Shown here piece after piece: positions 24,282 to 31,482 of a DNA stretch of 64,000 nucleotides (position 1 is its first letter; the number at the start of each line of letters is the position of its first letter). Origin of the DNA: Flavobacterium anhuiense (GTDB lineage: Bacteria > Bacteroidota > Bacteroidia > Flavobacteriales > Flavobacteriaceae). The stretch lies in the NCBI RefSeq assembly GCF_900101855.1, contig NZ_FMVC01000001.1:186001-250000 (forward strand), in the 5' to 3' direction. The translations under genes and the position numbers were made by a program. The notes below the pieces were generated by a model. It was not told where the DNA came from, made no database searches, and saw only the letters and a program-made list of their open reading frames with translations.

Positions 24282-24313
24282 TTAAAATTGAAGTTTTATA
24301 TTATTTTTTTTGA

Positions 24314-24354
24314 AATTTCTTTCAAACCTTTATTTAAAAGGCTTGAAAGAAATT
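24314..24354 (-). terminator. Terminator of the TonB receptor gene
   Basis: Long stem AATTTCTTTCAAGCCTT / AAGGTTTGAAAGAAATT (minus strand, one mismatch) followed by a T-rich tract, directly after the receptor stop codon. Confidence 0.8.
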
Positions 24355-24361
24355 ATTTTAA

Positions 24362-27208
24362 TTAAAATTTAAAGCTTAAACGGGCAAAACCAAATCTTCC
24401 GTTTAATCCAAATTGAGAAACTGCTCTTGAATACGCAAACTGATTCGCATTTGTCAAATCTGTACTTGGCGCTGGTGACAAAGTTGGAGTTGTATTTGTA
24501 AAAGCTGGAGTTGCAGGATTATTTCTGTCTGGATAAACATCTCCTATATTATTAACTCCAATTGTAGCTCTCAAATGCTCGTTGATCTGATATCCTAAAG
24601 ATAAATCGGTAACCAATTTTGCGCTGTATTCTGGATGTTCGTATACAGAAGAAAATCCGTCTAGATTAACATCTGTTGCTCCTGGATCGGTAACTTTTCC
24701 AAAATAGCTGTTTCTTAAATAAATATCCAGTTTTTTAATATTGAAAGTGGTCATCAAATTGGCTTTCAATTTTGGAATAGCTTCTTCTAAATATACTCGG
24801 CTTGATTCTGGAAAGAAAGAATAAATATAAGGCTCACCCCCGGCATTCACTATAGATTGCGGAATATGCAAATCTCCTACTCTTTTAGTTTCATTAAAGC
24901 TTAGGGCAAAATCGTTTCTAATTGTGAAATCCTGAATTACATCATATTTTTGAGAAATTACTAGATCAATTCCTTTTGTTTCAGAATCGATTCCATTTGT
25001 CCAGAATGAAGCTCTTTCTACCCCTTTCAAATCAAATGCTTGCTGAAATAAAGTCAATGCCTCTGCTTGTTCTGGTGAAGTTGCCCCCGCTATCTGTGCA
25101 TCTGTTGGTCTTGAATATTGTCCAGACAGTACAATTCTGTCGTTGATTCTTGTAAAATAAGCATCAGTTGCAATGGTTATGTTAGCTTCAGGAATTTTGA
25201 ATGTAAATCCTGTACTGATGCTTTTTGATTTTTCTGGTTTTAAACTTTCAATTCCAATACTTTTTGCCGCTTGCGAATCGTTTGTAAAATATCCTACCTG
25301 GTAAGGAGCTCCATTTATAAATTGAGTAGAACTTGATTCAAAATATCTTTGCTGTAAAGAAGGCGCTCTAAAACCTGTCTGTCCAGAAATTCTCCAATTG
25401 ATATTATCATTTAATTTTAAAAGCGAAGCCAATTTAAAAGTAACCGTATTTCCAAAATCTGAATAGTTTTCATAACGTGCAGCTCCATTTATAAGCCATT
25501 TTTCAGTGGCATTCAATTCTAAATCAACATAAGCCGCTCCACTTTGTCTGTCTTTTTCTTTAGCATCAGAAGGCTGAAATCCTGAAAATCCTTGCGCTCC
25601 TGCCCCACGTTTGTTTCCGAAAAAGTCAGTTACAATTAATGGTGAATTGCTTGGCAGAATTCCTGAAACTAAATTTCCGTTTACATCGTATAATCCATAA
25701 GAAGCTTCTTCTCCTGCTTTAATCTGATAATTTTCGTATCTGAATTCACCCCCAAAAGCAACGTTCAATCCAGCAAGAACATCATATTTTCTGCTAAAAT
25801 CTAAATTGGTTGTACTTTGTAAAAACGAAACTTTTCCTGCATCAAAACTAAATGGAGAGTTTGTTCCTAAAGTTGCATTGATCGTATTGTTCACATCATA
25901 ATTAAAGGAGTTTGTTCCTAAATTTGTGCTTAAATCAGTATCAAATCCGAATAATTGTGTGTTTATTCCAACTGCTCCAGAAGCATCTAAAATTTTTGAT
26001 TCAATTTCTGGCAAGAATCCGTTTTGATACACTTGCGTGAAAGTTCCAGAACCGTTTGGCAGTCTGTTAAACGCATACGATTTACCGCCTCTATAAGAAA
26101 CACCTCCAAAAGAATATAATGAAGTGATTTCGCTCAAAGGATATTTTGCATTAAAATACAATTGTCCTGCAGCCAATTCTGACTGCCCAACACTCATATT
26201 ATAATCACTTCTCTGCTGATTTCTATAAGCCAGTTCATTATTAGTAACATCAAAATTTAAAGCCGTCTGCATCTGTGCAATTGTCGATGCTGATGCAATA
26301 GCGTTTTGCTGTGCCGTCGTAAAATAGCTTACTTGTGGCGCATACTGTTTTAAAGAAGACAAAATCTGAGCTGAATTTGTGGTCGTATTAATGTTGCTAA
26401 ATAGCGAGTTAATCTCTACTCCATCTTGCGCCGCTCTATTTTCGACCGCATTGTAAGCATTAAAAATAGCATTGCTTCTAATTCCTGCTCGGCTTGTTGC
26501 TTGTCTAGTTACCGCAGTTCCTGTAATATTTAAGAAACTTCCTGGCTTGCCTAATGAAGTTCCGTAGTTTAAATCGATTTGGGCAGTTTGTCCGTCTGCT
26601 CCTCCTTCAAAATTATTTGATCCCGAAGATAGATTGGCTCCATACTGAATTCCCCCTGTTAGATAATTAGCATTCTTTTTCAGAACAATATTAATAACTC
26701 CTGCAATTGCATCAGAACCATATTGCGCTGCAGCTCCATCTCTTAAAACTTCGATTCTTTCAATAGCAAAAGACGGAATCGCATTTAAATCTGTTCCGAC
26801 AGATCCTCTTCCTGGCGATCCGTTTATGTTTACCAAAGCACTGGTATGTCTTCTTTTTCCGTTTACTAAAATTAAAACCTGATCTGGCCCTAATCCTCTT
26901 AATTGTGCGGGATCAACGTGGTCTGTTGCATCTGCTGTAGATGTTGGGTTACTCGTAAATGACGGAGCAACATAATTTAAAATCTGAGTTACGCTCGTTT
27001 GCGGTGCTCCTTTTGTTATTTCGGATACGTTAAAAACATCAACCGGAACTGGCACATCTGTTTTAACTCTGTTTTTACTTCTTGATCCAATAATAGTAAC
27101 TTCAGACAGTTCGTTGTTTTTTAAACTATCCTGCTCTTTTTTATTGTCCTGAGCATAAAGTCCTGAAAATGTCACAAGACCTAAAACGATTAGTACATTT
27201 TTCTTCAT
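24362..27208 (-). CDS. TonB-dependent outer-membrane receptor in the Met/Cys cluster
   Basis: 948 aa. A signal peptide (MKKNVLIVLGLVTFSGLYAQ) is followed by a plug domain with SEVTIIGSRSKNRVKTDVPV (TonB-box-like region), LRGLGPDQVLILVNGKRRH and IERIEVLRDGAAAQYGSDAI, then a large beta-barrel ending in Phe (RFGFARLSFKF). It imports a large or scarce substrate across the outer membrane. It has no SusD partner, so it is not a glycan Sus pair. Because it sits behind leader A and beside metK and metY, a sulfur-containing amino acid, peptide, organosulfur compound or cobalamin is a plausible ligand; this is inference. Iron siderophores are the alternative. Confidence 0.88.
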   Translation of the reverse strand: MKKNVLIVLGLVTFSGLYAQDNKKEQDSLKNNELSEVTIIGSRSKNRVKTDVPVPVDVFNVSEITKGAPQTSVTQILNYVAPSFTSNPTSTADATDHVDPAQLRGLGPDQVLILVNGKRRHTSALVNINGSPGRGSVGTDLNAIPSFAIERIEVLRDGAAAQYGSDAIAGVINIVLKKNANYLTGGIQYGANLSSGSNNFEGGADGQTAQIDLNYGTSLGKPGSFLNITGTAVTRQATSRAGIRSNAIFNAYNAVENRAAQDGVEINSLFSNINTTTNSAQILSSLKQYAPQVSYFTTAQQNAIASASTIAQMQTALNFDVTNNELAYRNQQRSDYNMSVGQSELAAGQLYFNAKYPLSEITSLYSFGGVSYRGGKSYAFNRLPNGSGTFTQVYQNGFLPEIESKILDASGAVGINTQLFGFDTDLSTNLGTNSFNYDVNNTINATLGTNSPFSFDAGKVSFLQSTTNLDFSRKYDVLAGLNVAFGGEFRYENYQIKAGEEASYGLYDVNGNLVSGILPSNSPLIVTDFFGNKRGAGAQGFSGFQPSDAKEKDRQSGAAYVDLELNATEKWLINGAARYENYSDFGNTVTFKLASLLKLNDNINWRISGQTGFRAPSLQQRYFESSSTQFINGAPYQVGYFTNDSQAAKSIGIESLKPEKSKSISTGFTFKIPEANITIATDAYFTRINDRIVLSGQYSRPTDAQIAGATSPEQAEALTLFQQAFDLKGVERASFWTNGIDSETKGIDLVISQKYDVIQDFTIRNDFALSFNETKRVGDLHIPQSIVNAGGEPYIYSFFPESSRVYLEEAIPKLKANLMTTFNIKKLDIYLRNSYFGKVTDPGATDVNLDGFSSVYEHPEYSAKLVTDLSLGYQINEHLRATIGVNNIGDVYPDRNNPATPAFTNTTPTLSPAPSTDLTNANQFAYSRAVSQFGLNGRFGFARLSFKF

Positions 27209-27274
27209 TTCTTCTTTACTGATTAATTAGTGTTTTTGGCTTAAAAAAAATCTTACAGCTTTTATTTTTTGAAT

Positions 27275-27302
27275 AAAAAAACCTCTGCGGTTCGGCAGAG
27301 GT
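27275..27302 (-). terminator. Attenuator terminator A
   Basis: Minus-strand stem ACCTCTGC-CGAACC-GCAGAGGT followed by TTTTTT, between leader peptide A and the TonB receptor. The 8-mer CCGCAGAG of the 3' side also occurs within leader A. Confidence 0.9.
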
Positions 27303-27328
27303 TCTATTTATATATTTTGAAAAATATT

Positions 27329-27397
27329 TTACAATAGTGTCTCTGCGGAGAACTCCGGCATCTTACAAGACATCATATTGCAAACTGTAAATTTCAT
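27329..27397 (-). CDS. Cys/Met-containing leader peptide A (22 aa)
   Basis: The frame MKFTVCNMMSCKMPEF then SAETLL stops at 27329. Met or Cys make up 6 of the first 13 residues, with the cluster CNMMSCKM. Leader B has the similar NMMCCEMM. Codons 16-19 (TCC-GCA-GAG) contain GCAGAG, which can pair with CTCTGC in the 5' arm of terminator A. This puts the antiterminator segment 4-5 codons before the stop, where a terminating ribosome would cover it. The start is about 20 nt from the predicted transcript start. The next gene is the TonB receptor. Confidence 0.75.
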   Translation of the reverse strand: MKFTVCNMMSCKMPEFSAETLL

Positions 27398-27420
27398 TTG
27401 TTTCTTTTGTTTTAACGGGG

Positions 27421-27452
27421 CAAAGTTGCAAACTATTTTTTAATCGACCAAA
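27421..27452 (-). promoter_or_regulatory. Promoter of leader module A
   Basis: Minus-strand TTTG (27449-27452), a 20-nt spacer and CAACTTTG (27421-27428; one mismatch). It shares TTTGGTCG and the following A-run with the promoter of leader B. Confidence 0.6.
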
Positions 27453-27470
27453 CAAAAAACCAAATATTTT

Positions 27471-27490
27471 CTATTACCCTATCAAAATAG
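27471..27490. promoter_or_regulatory. Operator-like site between the TonB leader and metK
   Basis: The site ctattaccctatcaaaatag has its first 13 bases identical to the palindrome at the sulfate-operon promoter (12309-12321). It lies 18 bp upstream of the leader A -33 box and 51 bp upstream of the metK -33 box, so it could serve either gene. The same regulator, perhaps the Rrf2 protein, probably binds both sites. Confidence 0.6.
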
Positions 27491-27541
27491 TATGTTATTG
27501 TTAAATTTCTGCTAGAAAAAATAAAAAAAGTTGAACTTTAA

Positions 27542-27571
27542 TTTGCAAATCAAAATGGTTTCATACCTTTG
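27542..27571 (+). promoter_or_regulatory. metK promoter
   Basis: TTTG (27542-27545), an 18-nt spacer and TACCTTTG (27564-27571), a strong match to the Bacteroidota consensus. It is almost the same as the metH promoter at 2271-2302. Confidence 0.85.
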
Positions 27572-27580
27572 CACCCGAAA

Positions 27581-27680
27581 CAGAGGAAAAATTTGAACTG
27601 ATTGCAACCTCTTCATAATGAAATGGTTTCGTTATGAATGCTGAAAGATTCATTTCAGTAGTAAAAAATGCTAAAGCAGA
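27581..27680 (+). ncRNA. SAM-II-like riboswitch upstream of metK
   Basis: A P1 stem agagg / cctct encloses atttgaactgattgcaa, which matches the SAM-II core pattern (ATTT..AAC.G.ATTGCAA before the closing strand). Downstream, atgctaaagcag matches the SAM-II GCTAAA segment, with cag able to pair with ctg of the loop as the pseudoknot. Two extra hairpins (27614-27636 and 27641-27658) lie between P1 and GCTAAA. GCTAAAG can instead pair with CTTTAGC at 27688-27694, a likely switch. Assigned from memory of the motif. Confidence 0.6.
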
Positions 27681-27755
27681 AACTCTCCTTTAGCCCTTTT
27701 TAGCAATTACTTTCTCTGCTTAATTTTTAAAAAACTAATATATTATTACATTATT

Positions 27756-29006
27756 ATGGCTTATTTATTTACGTCAGAATCTGTTAGTGAAGGGCATCCA
27801 GACAAAGTTGCAGATCAAATTTCGGATGCATTAATTGACAACTTTTTGGCATTTGACGCTGACTCAAAAGTAGCTTGTGAAACATTAGTTACAACTGGTC
27901 AGGTAATTTTAGCAGGTGAAGTAAAATCGAATACTTATCTTGATGTTCAGCAAATTGCACGTGAAGTAATCCGTAAAATTGGATATACTAAAAGTGAATA
28001 TATGTTTGAAGCGAATTCTTGTGGAATTCTTTCAGCTATTCACGAGCAATCTGCAGATATTAACCAAGGTGTTGACAGAGCTAAGCCAGAAGAACAAGGT
28101 GCTGGAGATCAAGGAATGATGTTTGGTTACGCTACAAACGAAACTGAAAACTTCATGCCATTGGCATTAGATCTATCTCATAAATTATTACAAGAGTTAG
28201 CAATCTTAAGACGCGAAAACAAAGAAATCACGTATTTGCGTCCAGATGCTAAATCTCAGGTTACTTTAGAATATAGCGACGATAATAAACCAACTCGTAT
28301 TGATGCGATTGTAATTTCAACTCAACACGATGATTTTGATACAGAAGCTGAAATGTTGGCTAAAATCAAAAAAGATATTATCGAAATCTTGATTCCTAGA
28401 ATTATCGCTAAAAACCCAGAGCACGCTCATTTATTCAACGATAAAATCAACTATCACATCAACCCAACAGGAAAATTCGTTATTGGAGGACCTCACGGAG
28501 ATACTGGTTTAACAGGTAGAAAAATTATCGTTGATACTTACGGTGGAAAAGGTGCTCACGGTGGTGGTGCATTCTCTGGAAAAGATCCAAGTAAAGTAGA
28601 TAGAAGTGCTGCTTATGCAACTCGTCATATCGCTAAAAACTTAGTTGCTGCCGGTGTTGCTGATGAAATCTTAGTTCAGGTTTCTTACGCAATTGGTGTT
28701 GCTGAGCCAATGGGAATTTTCATTGAAACTTACGGAACTTCTAAAGTAAACTTAACTAACGGTGAAATCGCTAAAAAAGTAGAAGCTATCTTCGATATGC
28801 GTCCTTACTTCATCGAACAACGTTTGAAATTAAGAAACCCAATCTATAGCGAAACTGCTGCTTACGGACACATGGGACGTAAACCAGAAACTGTTACTAA
28901 AACTTTCTCTGCTCCAGGCGGAAACGAAAAAACAGTTACTGTTGAGTTGTTTACATGGGAAAAACTTGATTTTGTTGACCAAGTAAAAGCTGCATTTGGA
29001 TTATAA
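27756..29006 (+). CDS. metK: S-adenosylmethionine synthetase
   Basis: 416 aa. Motifs are [15 protein letters not shown] at the N-terminus (ATP and metal), [12 protein letters not shown] (methionine/ATP loop), [21 protein letters not shown] and [19 protein letters not shown]. It forms SAM from methionine and ATP as a cytoplasmic tetramer. It is transcribed alone from a strong promoter through a SAM-II-like leader, giving feedback by its own product. A two-way terminator follows at 29062-29096. Confidence 0.97.
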   Translation: MAYLFTSESVSEGHPDKVADQISDALIDNFLAFDADSKVACETLVTTGQVILAGEVKSNTYLDVQQIAREVIRKIGYTKSEYMFEANSCGILSAIHEQSADINQGVDRAKPEEQGAGDQGMMFGYATNETENFMPLALDLSHKLLQELAILRRENKEITYLRPDAKSQVTLEYSDDNKPTRIDAIVISTQHDDFDTEAEMLAKIKKDIIEILIPRIIAKNPEHAHLFNDKINYHINPTGKFVIGGPHGDTGLTGRKIIVDTYGGKGAHGGGAFSGKDPSKVDRSAAYATRHIAKNLVAAGVADEILVQVSYAIGVAEPMGIFIETYGTSKVNLTNGEIAKKVEAIFDMRPYFIEQRLKLRNPIYSETAAYGHMGRKPETVTKTFSAPGGNEKTVTVELFTWEKLDFVDQVKAAFGL

Positions 29007-29061
29007 TTCAGATCTATAGACTAACTTAGATTATCAGACATCTTAGATTAGCCGAACATAA

Positions 29062-29096
29062 AAAAGCCGATTTCTAAAAAATAGAAATCGGCTTTT
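29062..29096. terminator. Bidirectional terminator between metK and a hypothetical gene
   Basis: Perfect 15-bp stem aaaagccgatttcta / tagaaatcggctttt with A-runs before and T-runs after, so it works on both strands for the convergent genes. Confidence 0.85.
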
Positions 29097-29115
29097 ATTT
29101 TATATGCTAGTTTTA

Positions 29116-31389
29116 TTAATATGTTCCGTTACTCATTTTAGTTAAAACTTCCTTCATTTGATTTGCAGTTTCTTCATCAACGTCACTAGTAATAAACTTT
29201 ACTGCTAAAACCTGTGTTTCGATAGCTTTTTGTGTCTGTCCATCTTTATAATACAATTGCGCTAAAGTGTCTAAGTAGTACGGATTGTTTTTAGATATCA
29301 CCAAACTATATTCAGACCATTTAATTGCCTCTTTAATAAAATTTGAGTTCTGTGGTTTTAATACAACTGTCCATGCCGCGTTATTGCAAATATCTGAGTG
29401 GTAAAGTTTAAACGAACTCCATCCATCATAAGAATAACCTGAGCTAGAATCTAAACCTCCAAAAATAGTATCTAATTTTTCTATTGGGCTTGGTCCAGCT
29501 AATGTATTATCAAAATAAGAACTGAACTCTTTTAAGTAAGTCGTATTAGACCCATCTTGATCTTCAAGCTGGCTTAAATAATAAAAATAATTTCTATAGG
29601 CATCAAAATTTCCTTTTCCAGATGCTATTATCTTTTTGTAAACAGAATTAATTTTCTCCTTATTCATTTCACCTGTAAGTCCATCCTGAGAAGCGTACAG
29701 ATTTTGCTGTAATGCATTAGAAATTTCAGAAACAGCACTTCCTATATTATGAACTTCTGGCGCACTATTATTGAAAGCAACTTTATTATTTTCAATATCA
29801 TCAGAATGTTTTAACAAATAATCTATCGCTAGAAAATCGGTATCATTAAGAATTCTTTCCTGATTAAAAAGCTGTTTTGTAAATCCTTGATTTTTGATTT
29901 CTTTTATAATAGTCTCAGCCAAATACATATTTACAGCCTTGTCTTTTTGGTGCGCTTCAATCAATTTTTTCCATGTTTGAGCTACTTCTTTTTGGTCTAA
30001 AGCCGTTTTTGTAATTACAAAATCAGTAGAATTAGGATCGCTTACTGAATAATCTGAATCATAATCATAAGACGTTTCTAATAAAGCCGCTTTATTAAAA
30101 GCATTAATTAAGTCTGCATCTGAGGCTTTTTTGTTCTTTAAAACTTTATCTATAGAAAGGAAAGCATTTGCTTTTTGAAGTTTTCTATAAAAATCGCCAT
30201 AATAGCTAAACTGATATTGCTGTGTTGTTAAATCTGATTTTGCAACAGCAAGTACATCGCCATTTCCGTTTAAAACCAATACGCTTGGATCATTAGTTAT
30301 TTTATTGTTTTTCAGCCATTTTTTATCATCGGCTCCAGCCAAATAATAATTGTATGTATCATAAAGTGCATTATACGAATCATACATATTATAGCCTGTC
30401 TGCGTTTCCTGCTCTTTTATAAAAGCATCAAAAGTTTCTTTTGCCGTTTTATTCTTGCTGTCCACCACAACAACTAAAAATTTATTGCTAGCTGTTTTGG
30501 TAGATTCTATTGCCTTTTTGAGATTGCCTTCTATTTTTAGCTTAAAATCATATTTGGTATAAAAAGCTGGAGGATCAAGAGGATATGCTGCTGCTGGTAC
30601 CGCAGTTGTATCAACTGGCAGACCATTATATATACTATCTACTACTGCGCTTCCATAAGAACCGTAATCAGGATCTTTCCCAGGATAAGTCCAGTTTGTA
30701 ATAGACTGTGTTTCTATCGGGACTACTGTTGGAGCTTTAGCCGGCTTCTCATCTTTTTCGTTCACAAACACTAAAGGATCTTTTCCTGCTTGATCAGAAA
30801 TTTTTAATTCTTTTGTATTCTTATCAAAAGATCCTGCAAGATTTAAATCATTCAAAACAGCAAGATCATAATTGATTGTTATCTCTGAAACATCTTTTGG
30901 CAATGCATATTTATTGACATCACTTTTTCCACCATAGTCTTCGTAAACCAAATAAAGGAAATCCGTTTTTTCTATTTCAAAATCTAAATCTGTTTTGATA
31001 TATTCAGGATCTACTTTTGCTTTTATATCTGAAAGTCTCTGGTATTGAACTGCTTCTGTTCCTTTTTGAGTTCCTATGTAAAAGGAATAATAAGACGGAT
31101 TCAAAAACTTAATCTTAATTTTTTTTGCTTTTTTATCTTTAGCAAAAGAAAGATCAAATCTATTATCTACGGTATTTTTACTTTTTAAGAAAACCAAAGA
31201 ATCGCCTTTAATTTCATATCCTCCCGAATAAAAAACCAATTCATACTTATTATCATCCAGTAAATTTAATTTGATTTTTCCTCCTTTATTTGTAGATAAA
31301 TAAGTTCCTTTTTCTATTCCATTAGTTTGGGCGAAAGAGATAGAAATTCCGGCAAACAGGAGTGACAAACTCCAAATAAAATTGCGCAT
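29116..31389 (-). CDS. Hypothetical exported protein, 757 aa
   Basis: A signal peptide (MRNFIWSLSLLFAGISISFA) is followed by a beta-rich N-terminal region to about residue 210 and a Pro/Tyr-rich linker. A middle segment, FLVVVVDSKNKTAKETFDAF with DPSVLVLNGNGDVLAVA, looks like a thioredoxin-fold remnant without an obvious CxxC. The C-terminus (WSEYSLVISKNNPYYLDTLA, then LYYKDGQTQKAIETQ) resembles TPR repeats. It is probably periplasmic. I do not recognise a named family, and the gene stands alone. Confidence 0.7.
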   Translation of the reverse strand: MRNFIWSLSLLFAGISISFAQTNGIEKGTYLSTNKGGKIKLNLLDDNKYELVFYSGGYEIKGDSLVFLKSKNTVDNRFDLSFAKDKKAKKIKIKFLNPSYYSFYIGTQKGTEAVQYQRLSDIKAKVDPEYIKTDLDFEIEKTDFLYLVYEDYGGKSDVNKYALPKDVSEITINYDLAVLNDLNLAGSFDKNTKELKISDQAGKDPLVFVNEKDEKPAKAPTVVPIETQSITNWTYPGKDPDYGSYGSAVVDSIYNGLPVDTTAVPAAAYPLDPPAFYTKYDFKLKIEGNLKKAIESTKTASNKFLVVVVDSKNKTAKETFDAFIKEQETQTGYNMYDSYNALYDTYNYYLAGADDKKWLKNNKITNDPSVLVLNGNGDVLAVAKSDLTTQQYQFSYYGDFYRKLQKANAFLSIDKVLKNKKASDADLINAFNKAALLETSYDYDSDYSVSDPNSTDFVITKTALDQKEVAQTWKKLIEAHQKDKAVNMYLAETIIKEIKNQGFTKQLFNQERILNDTDFLAIDYLLKHSDDIENNKVAFNNSAPEVHNIGSAVSEISNALQQNLYASQDGLTGEMNKEKINSVYKKIIASGKGNFDAYRNYFYYLSQLEDQDGSNTTYLKEFSSYFDNTLAGPSPIEKLDTIFGGLDSSSGYSYDGWSSFKLYHSDICNNAAWTVVLKPQNSNFIKEAIKWSEYSLVISKNNPYYLDTLAQLYYKDGQTQKAIETQVLAVKFITSDVDEETANQMKEVLTKMSNGTY

Positions 31390-31482
31390 AACTACATATT
31401 TTGTTGTTAATAATATAGCGCAAAGATATCTGATTCTTCTTTAAACAAATCACAAAAAGTCACAATATTTGCAATTAAAATA

